Source of the DNA: an uncultured Clostridia bacterium
GTDB lineage: Bacteria; Bacillota; Clostridia; Oscillospirales; Ruminococcaceae
Length of the DNA stretch: 64,000 nt
Assembly: GCA_947632025.1 (NCBI GenBank)
Contig: CANRNN010000007.1
Coordinates: forward strand, 89,486-153,485
Reading direction: 5' to 3'
This document shows, piece by piece, positions 18,514 through 27,401 of the stretch. The translations under genes and the position numbers were made by a program. The notes beneath the pieces are model-generated. The model made no database searches. It saw nothing but the letters and a program-made list of their open reading frames with translations, and had not been told where the DNA came from. The first letter of the stretch is position 1, and each line of letters opens with the position of its first letter.

Positions 18514-19437
18514 ATGAAAAATGCATTTTTATTTTCGGGACAAGGCTCTCAATATCCGAATATGGGCGCGAGCTTTGCCGAAAAATATTCCTGCTGTAAG
18601 GAAATTCTTGAGTGCGGGTCGGACATTTTAGGATTTGACCTGAAGAAAAAGCTCACAGAATCGACGGCAGATGAACTGGCACAGACAAGGCTGTCCCAAC
18701 CTGCAATATTCACGGTGTCACTTATGGCGCTGGGGGCTGCCCGCGAAAACGGACTGGATTGTACGGCGGTAGCGGGACACTCTCTCGGAGAATATGCGGC
18801 GATGTATGCGTCGGGAATGCTGTCAATGGAGGACGCGTTCAGGGCAATAAAGCTCAGAAGCGAGGCTATGGCGAAAGCTGCCGAAAACTCCAAGGGTGCT
18901 ATGGCAGCAGTGATAGGCTGCGAAAACTCCGTTATCGAAAAGGTCTGTGCGGAAGTGAACGGTTTCTGCGCACCTGCGAATTACAACTCTCCTGTTCAGA
19001 CAGTCATAGCGGGAGAAGCGGACGCCGTGGAAGAGGCTATAGCTAAATTCGCGGAGATGAAAGTTCGCTGCGTGAAGCTTGCGGTGTCGGCGGCGTTCCA
19101 TACAAAGCTGATGCGTTCTGCTGCGGACGAATTCCGAAAAGCTATCGCTGACTTCAAGTTCGAGCTGCCAAAATGTGACTTTTACTCTAATCTTCACGGA
19201 AAGAAAGCAGACGACTTCTACAATATGCCCGACTACCTCGCAGCGCACATCTGCTCTCCTGTTAAGTTCGTCGACGAGCTGAACGCTATGAACGAGGCAG
19301 GCATAGAGGCTTATGTGGAGCTGGGTCCCGGAAAAGTACTCACGGGACTGGTCAAGAAAACGCTCAAGGGCGTTCCCGCATTCAACGCGGAGGACTGCGA
19401 AACTCTGGACAAAGCTGTCGAAGCTCTGAAAAACTGA
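18514..19437 (+). CDS. fabD: Malonyl-CoA:ACP transacylase FabD
   Basis: Loads malonyl groups onto ACP. N-terminal FLFSGQGSQYPNMG, the nucleophile serine in VAGHSLGEYAAM near residue 90, the catalytic histidine in VSAAFHTKLM near residue 198 and the C-terminal VELGPGKVLTGLVKKT are all intact. 307 residues. ATG has TTTTTGGAGG upstream. Divergent from the rest of the fatty-acid genes, and followed 18 bp later by aroE, so it shares a transcript with shikimate genes. Confidence 0.97.
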   Translation: MKNAFLFSGQGSQYPNMGASFAEKYSCCKEILECGSDILGFDLKKKLTESTADELAQTRLSQPAIFTVSLMALGAARENGLDCTAVAGHSLGEYAAMYASGMLSMEDAFRAIKLRSEAMAKAAENSKGAMAAVIGCENSVIEKVCAEVNGFCAPANYNSPVQTVIAGEADAVEEAIAKFAEMKVRCVKLAVSAAFHTKLMRSAADEFRKAIADFKFELPKCDFYSNLHGKKADDFYNMPDYLAAHICSPVKFVDELNAMNEAGIEAYVELGPGKVLTGLVKKTLKGVPAFNAEDCETLDKAVEALKN

Positions 19438-19455
19438 TTTGTAAAGGAGATTTTT

Positions 19456-20301
19456 ATGGATAAATTTTGCCTTATAGGACACCCGCTCGGTCATTCGTTC
19501 TCGCCGAAGATACACAAAAGACTTTTTGAGCTTTCGGGGATCGAAGCCGAATATTCACTCGTGGACATAGCTCCGGAAGAGCTGAAAGAAAAATTCGGGG
19601 AGCTTAAAAATTACCGGGGATTCAATATCACAATTCCGCATAAAATGGGAATCATTGACTATTGTGATGAACTTACGCCTGAAGCGGAGCGCTATCACTC
19701 CGTAAACTGCGTTATGAACGGCACTAAAAAAACCGGCACAAATACCGACTGCGTGGGTTTTATCAAGTCTATAGAAGCGCTCGGAGCGTCGCTTTCGTCA
19801 AGAGTCCTGCTTATCGGCTGCGGCGGCGTGGGACGTATGATGGCGATAGAAACCGCTCTTTCGGGCGGAGAACTTACCGTCGCGGCGCTTCCTTCGGATA
19901 TACCGCTTGCGGAAAAAGCAAAATCAGAGATTCTTTCCATGAAATCTGACGCAAAGGTAACTATCCGCACGATAGGCGAAAAAGGGCTTTGCAGAGCGGA
20001 TCTTAACAACGAGGACTTTGATCTGCTTATAAACGCTACTCCGGTCGGAATGTTCCCGAAAACGGAAAATATGCCGTGTATGCCGGAAGTTCTGGACGGC
20101 ATGAGATTCGTATTTGACGCTATATACAATCCGCGTGAAACTCTGCTTGTAAAAACCGCCCGCGAAAAGGGAGCAAAGGCAATGAACGGTATGGCAATGC
20201 TGGTGCTGCAGGCGGTCGCGGCTCACGAAATGTGGGATAAAGCCGTCTACCGCAAAGAGGATATAGACAAGCTGATTTCCGATTTGGAGAACGACATATG
20301 A
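19456..20301 (+). CDS. aroE: Shikimate dehydrogenase
   Basis: Reduces 3-dehydroshikimate to shikimate with NADPH. Substrate-binding IGHPLGHSFSPKIHKR at the N-terminus, the catalytic-lysine segment FNITIPHKMGIIDYCD near residue 65, NTDCVGF, the nucleotide loop LIGCGGVGRMMAIE near residue 118, INATPVGMFP, and C-terminal NGMAMLVLQAV. 281 residues. Stop overlaps the aroK start by 4 bp (ATGA). Confidence 0.97.
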   Translation: MDKFCLIGHPLGHSFSPKIHKRLFELSGIEAEYSLVDIAPEELKEKFGELKNYRGFNITIPHKMGIIDYCDELTPEAERYHSVNCVMNGTKKTGTNTDCVGFIKSIEALGASLSSRVLLIGCGGVGRMMAIETALSGGELTVAALPSDIPLAEKAKSEILSMKSDAKVTIRTIGEKGLCRADLNNEDFDLLINATPVGMFPKTENMPCMPEVLDGMRFVFDAIYNPRETLLVKTAREKGAKAMNGMAMLVLQAVAAHEMWDKAVYRKEDIDKLISDLENDI

Positions 20302-20825
20302 AGAATTTAAGCGTTTACCTCTGCGGCTTTATGGGGTGCGGAAAAAGTCACATTGGGCGTATGCTGGCTAACAACATGGGAAAACAGCTAGTCGACCTCG
20401 ACAAGTACATTGTCACTCACGAGAAAATGTCTATTCCCGAAATTTTCGAACGATTCGGAGAGCCGCACTTCCGCGCTCTCGAAGCAAAATACATAAAGGA
20501 GCTTTCGGACGGATTCGTTGTCGCGACGGGCGGTGGGGCTCTGCTGAACGACGATACCGCAAAATTCGCGCGGGAAAGCGGAATGTCCGTATATATAAAT
20601 ACGGATTTCGATATCTGCTACAGCCGTATAAAAGGCGACACGAACCGTCCGCTTGTAATGAAAAACACAGAGGGACAGCTTCTGGCGCTTTACAATTCCC
20701 GTGACCCTGTCTACAAGAAAAATTCGACTTTCACGGTAAACGGCAACACCCGTGACACACTGATATGCACGGAAATTATAAAACTCGCGAAAGTTTTCCG
20801 CGACGAACATCCCGAATATCTGTGA
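20298..20825 (+). CDS. aroK: Shikimate kinase
   Basis: Phosphorylates shikimate at the 3-hydroxyl. The P-loop is slightly unusual, GFMGCGKSHIGRML; shikimate-binding residues lie in DLDKYI, FRALEAKYI and VATGGGALL. The lid region has RPLVMKN and the adenine site RDPVYKK. 175 residues. Translationally coupled to aroE through a 4-bp overlap, so the two successive pathway steps are made together. Confidence 0.97.
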   Translation: MKNLSVYLCGFMGCGKSHIGRMLANNMGKQLVDLDKYIVTHEKMSIPEIFERFGEPHFRALEAKYIKELSDGFVVATGGGALLNDDTAKFARESGMSVYINTDFDICYSRIKGDTNRPLVMKNTEGQLLALYNSRDPVYKKNSTFTVNGNTRDTLICTEIIKLAKVFRDEHPEYL

Positions 20826-20868
20826 GCAGAGCTGCCTTACTACCTTTAATTATTAAATGGAGAATAAA

Positions 20869-22071
20869 ATGGTTGTCAAGAATGTAAAAATCGTTACAAT
20901 GGCAGGACGGGATATCGAGCGCGGATTTGTGCGCTTCGGGGAATTTTTCACCGAGATCGGAGATATGAAAGACTTCATCTCTACCGGCGAGGAGGAAACA
21001 GACGGCGATTCCTACCCTGTCACACCGACGCTCTACCCCGGATTTATCGACGCTCACTGCCACCTCGGAATGTGGAACGACGCTCTCACATTCGAGGGAG
21101 AGGACGGCAACGAGGACACTGACCCCGCCACCCCGCATTTACGGGCGATAGACAGTATAAACGCCATGGACAGATGCTTTTCCGACGCGGTTTCGGCGGG
21201 AGTTACATGCGTTTGCACGGGAGTGGGGAGCGCGAATCCAATCGGGGGAAGCTTTGCGGTCATAAAGACATTCGGCTCTAAAAGAATCGACAAGCTGATA
21301 GTAAAGCACCCCGCAGCGATAAAATTCGCGCTTGGGGAAAATCCGAAAAATTCCTACAACGACCGCGACGAAACACCCGTGACAAGAATGGCTACCGCTG
21401 CCATTATCCGTGAAAATCTCCGCAAGGCTCTCCGATATAAGGAAGATATGGACGAATATCTGCGGACAAAGGGTACGGACGACGAGGTTTCGCGTCCCGA
21501 TCTCGATATGAAATGCGAGGCTCTGCTTCCGCTTTTCGATGAAAAAAACAAGGTGCCTGCACATTTTCACTGTCACCGTGCCGATGACATTTTTACGGCT
21601 ATCAGAATAGCGAAAGAATTTTCGCTTGACCTTGTGCTTATCCACTGCACGGACGGCGGGATAATAGCAGACGAGCTTGCAGAAGAATTTTCGGGAAAGC
21701 CGCCGAAAATAGTCCTAGGTCCGCTTATGGGCGACAGAGGCAAACCGGAGCTTGCTAACCACGATATTTCCACACCCGCAAAGCTCGCGGAAAACGGAAT
21801 AAAGTTCGCTATATGCACCGACCATCCGGAAACGCCGATACAATATCTGTCGCTTACCGCGGCACTTGCGGTACGGGGCGGGCTTTCACGGGAGGAGGCG
21901 CTGCGGGCTGTAACGACAGAACCTGCCGAGCTTCTTGGGATCTCCGATAAAACAGGTTCAATAGAAGTCGGCAAGGACGCGGATTTTTCGCTTTTCCTCG
22001 GAGATCCGCTGGATATTGCAGAAACTCCCGTACTTACGGTAGTCAACGGGAAAATCGCTTTCAAACGATAA
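20869..22071 (+). CDS. Amidohydrolase-family protein
   Basis: Metal-dependent hydrolase of the imidazolonepropionase-like amidohydrolase group; substrate not known. Metal ligands are visible: FIDAHCHLGM near residue 63, AHFHCHRADD near 227, LIHCTDGG near 250 and ICTDHPETPI near 313. The C-terminal beta-sandwich ends VGKDADFSLFLGDPLD. About 400 residues. Start is the ATG at 20869, with GGAG six to nine bases upstream; an ATG 12 bp earlier contains that Shine-Dalgarno. Follows aroK by 43 bp, likely the same operon. Confidence 0.9.
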   Translation: MVVKNVKIVTMAGRDIERGFVRFGEFFTEIGDMKDFISTGEEETDGDSYPVTPTLYPGFIDAHCHLGMWNDALTFEGEDGNEDTDPATPHLRAIDSINAMDRCFSDAVSAGVTCVCTGVGSANPIGGSFAVIKTFGSKRIDKLIVKHPAAIKFALGENPKNSYNDRDETPVTRMATAAIIRENLRKALRYKEDMDEYLRTKGTDDEVSRPDLDMKCEALLPLFDEKNKVPAHFHCHRADDIFTAIRIAKEFSLDLVLIHCTDGGIIADELAEEFSGKPPKIVLGPLMGDRGKPELANHDISTPAKLAENGIKFAICTDHPETPIQYLSLTAALAVRGGLSREEALRAVTTEPAELLGISDKTGSIEVGKDADFSLFLGDPLDIAETPVLTVVNGKIAFKR

Positions 22072-22096
22072 TTTTTATTTATAATGGAGTGATATT

Positions 22097-22939
22097 ATGC
22101 GGGAAATTGATGCGGCTGAAATAACAAAAGCGGTAGCGGAATTGTGCGTTAAGGCGAATTTGCAGCTGCCGTGCGGAATGAGAGAATGTATCGAGCAGGC
22201 TCGCGAGCGGGAGGAAAGCGAGCTTTGCAAAAGCGTTCTCGGAGATATTATCGACAACATGGACTGTGCGAAAGAGCTTTCCGTGCCGATATGTCAGGAT
22301 ACGGGAATGGCAGTCGTTTTCGCGGAGATAGGTCAGGACGTTCACATCATAAACGGCAGCTTTGAGGACGCTGTTAATAAAGGTGTGGCGGAGGGATATG
22401 TTGAAGGCAGGCTGCGGCTATCCATAGTCCGCGACCCGCTTGACCGCGTCAATACCAACGACAACACCCCCGCTATTATTCACACAAGAATAGTTGATGG
22501 TGAGAGCATAAAGCTCACTGTTGCGCCGAAAGGATTCGGAAGTGAAAATATGAGCCGACTTAAGATGTTCACACCGTCTGCGTCCAGAGAGGATATTATA
22601 AGGTTCGTTGTGGAAACTGTTTCCGCTGCAGGAAGCAATCCATGTCCGCCTATCGTTGTCGGAGTGGGACTGGGAAGTGATTTCGAGGGCGTTGCCCTGC
22701 TAGCGAAAAAGGCGCTTTGCCGTGATTTGAGGGTGCGCCATTCAGAGGAATTCTACGCGAAGCTCGAAAACGATATGCTGAATGAGATAAACAAGCTGGG
22801 CATAGGTTCGCAAGGATTCGGAGGGACGCAGACGGCTCTTTATGTCAATATCGAAAAAGCTCCCACCCATATCGCGGGACTTCCCTGTGCTGTCAACATA
22901 GGCTGTCACGTCACAAGACACGCCGAAACAATTCTTTGA
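22097..22939 (+). CDS. Class I fumarate hydratase, alpha subunit (L(+)-tartrate dehydratase alpha type)
   Basis: Iron-sulfur hydratase half-enzyme. Signature stretches: PICQDTGMAVVFAEIGQDV near residue 60, RLSIVRDPLDR, NTPAIIH, VAPKGFGSENMSR, NPCPPIVVGVGLGSDFE and the C-terminal NIGCHVTRHAETIL; the cysteines of the first, middle and last of these are the expected 4Fe-4S ligands. 280 residues, complete alpha subunit. A beta subunit normally follows immediately; here an ECF sigma factor follows instead, so the partner must be elsewhere. Follows the amidohydrolase gene by 25 bp. Confidence 0.93.
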   Translation: MREIDAAEITKAVAELCVKANLQLPCGMRECIEQAREREESELCKSVLGDIIDNMDCAKELSVPICQDTGMAVVFAEIGQDVHIINGSFEDAVNKGVAEGYVEGRLRLSIVRDPLDRVNTNDNTPAIIHTRIVDGESIKLTVAPKGFGSENMSRLKMFTPSASREDIIRFVVETVSAAGSNPCPPIVVGVGLGSDFEGVALLAKKALCRDLRVRHSEEFYAKLENDMLNEINKLGIGSQGFGGTQTALYVNIEKAPTHIAGLPCAVNIGCHVTRHAETIL

Positions 22940-23005
22940 GCTTTCACGGGTTTTTGCAGCATTTTCAGCATTTGCGCGGTATTATTGTCAGAACGGAGAT
23001 TTTTT

Positions 23006-23548
23006 ATGGAACTTTCGCTTAAAACCGCCGAGAGCTTTGACGAGGTAATGCGGTTTTATACGCCTATGGTGTATAGGATAGCGTTTACAAGATTGGGAAA
23101 TCCTTCCGACTGTGAAGACGTGACACAAGACGTGTTTTTGCGGTATTTTAAGGCGAACATCACATTTGAAAGCGAAGAACACCGAAAAGCGTGGCTTATC
23201 CGGTGCGCCGTCAACCGGGCGAATTCTTACGCGGCTTCGGCATGGTATCGGCACAAAAGCTCCTCGGAGGACTGGGAATCGCTGGCAGAAAACGAAATAC
23301 TTTCGGATAGCCGAAAAAGCTCCGTTGAGGAAAATTCCGAGCGCTCCGAACGGCGATTTCTCGTTCTGCAGGCGGTAATGAAACTCCCGCCGAAATACCG
23401 CACGGCAATATATCTGTTTTACTTTGAGGACCTGCCGACCGCAAAGATCGCCGAAATAACAAAAGCCCGCGAATCGACCGTGCGCTCGCAGCTTTCGCGG
23501 GCAAGGGAAATGCTGAAAAAACTGCTTGGGGAGGTGGATCTTCAATGA
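23006..23548 (+). CDS. ECF-type RNA polymerase sigma factor
   Basis: 180 residues. Region 2: FDEVMRFYTPMVYRIAFTRL, DCEDVTQDVFLRYF; region 4: MKLPPKYRTAIYLFYFED and TAKIAEITKARESTVRSQLSRAREML. No domain between regions 2 and 4 beyond a linker of about 45 residues. Start is ATG 23006 with GGAG seven bases upstream. It overlaps the next gene by 4 bp, the usual coupling between an ECF sigma and its membrane anti-sigma. Confidence 0.94.
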   Translation: MELSLKTAESFDEVMRFYTPMVYRIAFTRLGNPSDCEDVTQDVFLRYFKANITFESEEHRKAWLIRCAVNRANSYAASAWYRHKSSSEDWESLAENEILSDSRKSSVEENSERSERRFLVLQAVMKLPPKYRTAIYLFYFEDLPTAKIAEITKARESTVRSQLSRAREMLKKLLGEVDLQ

Positions 23549-24156
23549 AATTCAGAGATGAGTTCAAAAATGAAATAGACAAGATCTCCCCGAACGAGGA
23601 ACAGATCTCACGCATTGCCGAAAATGTTCACGGAAAGCTTTATTCAACGAAAAAGAAACGCAAACCGCTGTATATGAGAATCGCTCTCGGAGCGGGAGGT
23701 GTATGCGCTGCGGCAATAATTGTCATTGTCGGGTCAAACATTATTAAAGGTAGAGGGGTAAACAGCATTGAGCAAAATTTCACCGGCAATACGGCAGGGG
23801 GCAACGCAGAAAATGATCTGTATAATGAAGAAGGTTATAACGGGAATGATACGCCTGAAGGAACTGCAACAAGCCTCAACAACTGCAGTTACGCTTTAAC
23901 AATGGACAGCGCTGATCAGAAAGATATTTTTATTCCGGACACGGTCATTGAGTTTGACGAGGATATATGTATCCTCAAATTGGACGGCAAAGAACTGGTT
24001 TACCGTATGACAAATGAGGTCCTCTTCCCTGACGGCGATGAGATCAACGTAAAGATAGAGGGCGGCGGAGATTGCGTGGTGCAGTTTGACGAAAAATATC
24101 TCACCGTTCTGCCGAACGATACGAAAGAGAGATCGTATTATATTCGCGTTGATTAG
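23545..24156 (+). CDS. Putative anti-sigma factor, single-pass membrane protein
   Basis: 203 residues: cytoplasmic N-terminal part of about 50 residues with MKFRDEFKNEIDKISPNEEQ, one membrane span (IALGAGGVCAAAIIVIVGS, about 51-70) and an acidic, Asn/Gly-rich extracytoplasmic part ending in a small beta-rich module (DICILKLDGKELVYRM...). No zinc-binding HxxxCxxC motif is visible. The assignment as anti-sigma rests on the 4-bp overlap with the ECF gene and the topology. A terminator follows at 24185. Confidence 0.75.
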   Translation: MKFRDEFKNEIDKISPNEEQISRIAENVHGKLYSTKKKRKPLYMRIALGAGGVCAAAIIVIVGSNIIKGRGVNSIEQNFTGNTAGGNAENDLYNEEGYNGNDTPEGTATSLNNCSYALTMDSADQKDIFIPDTVIEFDEDICILKLDGKELVYRMTNEVLFPDGDEINVKIEGGGDCVVQFDEKYLTVLPNDTKERSYYIRVD

Positions 24157-24184
24157 GAATGTTGCATTTTTTTATAACTCTAAA

Positions 24185-24215
24185 CGGGAAATTTTTATAT
24201 TTCCCGCTTGTTTTT
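24185..24215 (+). terminator. Terminator after sigma/anti-sigma pair
   Basis: CGGGAAAT (24185-24192) pairs with ATTTCCCG (24199-24206), loop of six, followed by CTTGTTTTTTT. Confidence 0.88.
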
Positions 24216-24286
24216 TTCTCAGGTGGGAGCTTTGTAAATTATTTTCAAAAATTTACTAAAAATTTGTGAAAATAACGAAAAAACAC

Positions 24287-24315
24287 TTGAAATGTTGAAA
24301 ATTTTGTGTTATAAT
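24287..24315 (+). promoter_or_regulatory. Sigma-A promoter of the PAS/GGDEF/EAL gene
   Basis: -35 TTGAAA (24287-24292), 17-bp spacer, -10 TATAAT (24310-24315). The transcript has a leader of about 200 nt containing a 9-bp hairpin at 24455-24475 (AGTCTGCGA/TCGCGGACT). I see no recognisable riboswitch in the leader; the rest of the 24157-24520 gap holds only the preceding terminator and AT-rich sequence. Confidence 0.82.
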
Positions 24316-24520
24316 GTATATAGAAAGAAAAATAATTCATAATCTGTTGTACATTTTGGACAATATTTTATTCAGTGGGGTGAAGTCGGATATGATATTT
24401 TTCTTTTTGAAAAGTTTTGATTCTTAACGGAAATATTTTACATATAATAAGAACAGTCTGCGAATTTCGCGGACTTAGCGGCGCATATTCAGTGCGTTAA
24501 ATCGCCAAAGGAGTGGTTTT

Positions 24521-27082
24521 ATGTTGTCAAAACTCGATAAGGCTGTAAAATACGGCGGCTGTATCGCTTTTTCGATGAAGTATAAGCCCGATTTTCCCAT
24601 AGAATTCCTCTGCGGCGCGGACGAGATAGCCGCGGACGGTAAAATTGTACTCTTGGGGAACATCATTCACGCGGACGACTATCAGCCTTTCTGCGACGTT
24701 ATAGGCGATATCATCAGCAAAAGAATACCCGACGTCAAGGCTCACGCAAGACTAAAGACTACCGACGGCTACCGTTGGTACTACATAAGCGCAAAGCCCG
24801 ATTTTGCTAGGAACGGTTCGTTCAAGGAGCTTAACGGGACTATGTTTGACGTGACGGAATATCTCGACTGTGAAGGAAACGACGCGGTAATGGAACGCTT
24901 CAAGAGCAAAGCTGCGGCTTCTATGACCGACGCGAACGAGATACCGAAGCTGGCAGAGATTCTCGGACTGGACTATCTCGAAAGAATACAGCAGCCGTTC
25001 GCGCAGATCGCGGGGCTGTACTCTCAGATACTCGACGACAAAAACCGCCCCATCGCTGCCGCAAAGGGTCAGGACAAAAACGCGAATCTCTATAAAATGA
25101 GCTATCAGCGGCGAAAAGCCATCATAATAAAGCACAGGACCATGGGCTACTGGATAATCGCGGGAGAAACGGGCGAGTGTATAAGTGAAACCGCTCCCCT
25201 GCTCGATACTATGGTTCAGACCGTCGCGGATATAGCAAACTCTTATATCGTTATCGGCGAGGAGATGGAGAACTCTCGCGAGGCAAACAAGCTTCTCGGA
25301 CAGAACTTCGAAGATCAGATACTGATAAACAACATCTACTCGATCATTCTTAAGGGGAAAACAAGCACGGTCGCTTTCGGAAACGTAATTCCGCTTATAA
25401 AGGAATATTTTTCGCTGGAAGATATGGTGTTCTGTGAAGATTCGCAAAATCCCTCAAAAGTCTACCACTGGGATCATGCGGGAAACCTCCGCCCTATGAT
25501 AGCAGACAGCCCCATCAAGGATAAAATTTACAAGGACCTTGACAACGACGTTGTCATATTTATCAACGAGGACGAAGTCCGCTTGAAAAACAGCAAGGGC
25601 AGAAGCCTTGCCCTGGCGCGTATCTTTGAGAACGGAAAGCCTAAAGGCGTGCTTACGTTCATTTCTTCGGAGAAAAACCGCGAATGGAACAACCGTGACA
25701 GAAAACTTATCAAGAATATTGCTCAGATAGTGTCGATACTGATTTTCCGTTCGTTTGTGGAAAACGAACTTCTGGAAAGTCAGGAACACTTGATGAAGCT
25801 TGCGTACACCAACATTGAAACGGGTATACCGAACAAAAGCGCATTTGAACGCGACCTCAACAAGCTGCTGAAAATGGAGCAGCGGGGAGCGGTTATTGCC
25901 GTGGAAATAAATAACCTAAAAGACGTGTCCGAGGTCTACGACACGCATTACGCAAACGAGATAGTGCGCTCAATAGCTGAATATATCGCAGCCATTCCGA
26001 TGCAGTGTGAAAAAACCGTATACAGATTCTCCGCCGTGTTCCTTTACGTTATACTGGAGGGCGCGGACAGAAATGAAGCTGTCAGGTTTGCACAGGCGAT
26101 ACTCACGAAATTCCGCACGCCGTGGTATCTGAACGAAAGCGAAATACGCGTCGATATAAATTCGGGTATCGCTATGTTCCCCGACAATATAGAAAGCTGT
26201 GAGGACTATGAAAAGGTACTGGCAAAGACGATAAAGGTCATTAAAGAAAAGAAAATGGGCGATGTGCTGTGCTACAGTGATACCATTGAAGTTGAATCCG
26301 ACGACAGCAAGCTGCTTAAAAAGGAAATTATAGAAGCAGCCGAGAACGATTTTTCCGGATTCTATTTTCTGTACACTCCCGTGGTCGGAGCCGATACAGG
26401 CGAGCTTATAAGCTGTGAAGCACATTTGTTCTGGACAAACAACGACGTTATCGTACCGAGAGAACGGTTCCTGCCGATAATCAACCGTGCGGGATATACT
26501 GTGGAAATTTACAGCTTTGTCGTGGACAGGATATGCGAATTCTGCGCGGCAGTACGCGAGAGCGGAGTGACCGACTTCCGAACGGGCTTCGCAATACCGG
26601 AAAATATACTTTCTTTGGACGAGAGCGTTCTTATCCTTAAAAAGTGCCTGCTGGAGTATTCCCTGCCGCCAAGCGCGATCTCGATACTCGTTTCGGAAAC
26701 CGACAATACGATAAATACACACAGCATAGGATTGATGCAGCTTGCGGCACTGGGTGTGAACATTGTCGTTGACGACAAGGGCGGGAAGTTTTTTACGGAT
26801 TCTTTCATCACAAAAGAAAATATTTCTATACTGAAGCTGCGCAGTGCAAGACTGTCAGATGATCCTGTTTCGGCAGCGTTCATAAAAAGTATAATCGACC
26901 GCGTCCACGAGCGCGGAATGAAGGTATGCATCGCAGGAGTGGATAATACAGCCGCTCTTCACAATGCAAGGAGCTTCGACGCGGATTATATTATGGGCAT
27001 TATCAACGGACGACCGCTCCACACATCGGAATTCATTAAGAAAATGGTTTACCACAATCAAGTGAATCAGACCGAAACATAA
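24521..27082 (+). CDS. Multidomain PAS/PocR-like/GAF/GGDEF/EAL protein with degenerate catalytic motifs
   Basis: 853 residues, no membrane span. Seen in order: a PAS-like N-terminus (about 25-115, ...DGYRWYYISAKPDF), a possible PocR-like sensory stretch (about 140-260), a GAF-like region (about 265-405), a GGDEF-fold domain (from IETGIPNKSAFERDL near 431) and an EAL-fold domain (about 600-840). The GGDEF signature position reads FSAVFLY; EAL reads EAHLFW; the DDFG loop reads VVDDKGGKF; the conserved catalytic Lys/Glu segments are absent. It should neither make nor break c-di-GMP and is more likely a receptor, scaffold or sensor. Good Shine-Dalgarno AAAGGAG at 24507-24513. Confidence 0.88.
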   Translation: MLSKLDKAVKYGGCIAFSMKYKPDFPIEFLCGADEIAADGKIVLLGNIIHADDYQPFCDVIGDIISKRIPDVKAHARLKTTDGYRWYYISAKPDFARNGSFKELNGTMFDVTEYLDCEGNDAVMERFKSKAAASMTDANEIPKLAEILGLDYLERIQQPFAQIAGLYSQILDDKNRPIAAAKGQDKNANLYKMSYQRRKAIIIKHRTMGYWIIAGETGECISETAPLLDTMVQTVADIANSYIVIGEEMENSREANKLLGQNFEDQILINNIYSIILKGKTSTVAFGNVIPLIKEYFSLEDMVFCEDSQNPSKVYHWDHAGNLRPMIADSPIKDKIYKDLDNDVVIFINEDEVRLKNSKGRSLALARIFENGKPKGVLTFISSEKNREWNNRDRKLIKNIAQIVSILIFRSFVENELLESQEHLMKLAYTNIETGIPNKSAFERDLNKLLKMEQRGAVIAVEINNLKDVSEVYDTHYANEIVRSIAEYIAAIPMQCEKTVYRFSAVFLYVILEGADRNEAVRFAQAILTKFRTPWYLNESEIRVDINSGIAMFPDNIESCEDYEKVLAKTIKVIKEKKMGDVLCYSDTIEVESDDSKLLKKEIIEAAENDFSGFYFLYTPVVGADTGELISCEAHLFWTNNDVIVPRERFLPIINRAGYTVEIYSFVVDRICEFCAAVRESGVTDFRTGFAIPENILSLDESVLILKKCLLEYSLPPSAISILVSETDNTINTHSIGLMQLAALGVNIVVDDKGGKFFTDSFITKENISILKLRSARLSDDPVSAAFIKSIIDRVHERGMKVCIAGVDNTAALHNARSFDADYIMGIINGRPLHTSEFIKKMVYHNQVNQTET

Positions 27083-27190
27083 ACTGTAAAATCGTATAAT
27101 ATCATAGTTCAGAGCCTGTTCATATAAATCGGATTTGCGAAAATACGCCACAAAACGGATATTGAACGTTTGTGTGAACAGACCAGTCAA

Positions 27191-27230
27191 AAAAAGCCGA
27201 AGATCTTAAAAAATCCTCGGCTTTTTATTT
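27191..27230 (+). terminator. Terminator after the PAS/GGDEF/EAL gene
   Basis: AAAAAGCCGA (27191-27200) pairs with TCGGCTTTTT (27217-27226), with GAT/ATC extending inward, then TATTTATTTT. The 319-bp gap 27083-27401 holds this, a short inverted pair (CTGTTCA near 27116, TGAACAG near 27175) and the next promoter. Confidence 0.9.
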
Positions 27231-27296
27231 ATTTTCACAAAAATTCATCGCTTTTTGATAACATTTTATTTTTTTTGCCAAAACTTTAAATTCCTC

Positions 27297-27325
27297 TTGA
27301 AAAAATGTTAAAAAAAGTTTATAAT
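27297..27325 (+). promoter_or_regulatory. Sigma-A promoter of the RodA/FtsW gene
   Basis: -35 TTGAAA (27297-27302), 17-bp spacer, -10 TATAAT (27320-27325), about 75 bp before the start codon. Confidence 0.84.
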
Positions 27326-27401
27326 AGAAGTGTATGATCGTATATCATCAAAAAGTTCACTTTGTCTGAATTCAATGATTATTTAGGAACATCGGAGCAC
27401 A

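Noticed and set aside
24322..24520. Possible c-di-GMP riboswitch in the leader of the PAS/GGDEF/EAL gene
   Set aside because: A 200-nt leader and a hairpin are present, but the conserved elements of c-di-GMP-I or -II aptamers are not visible.
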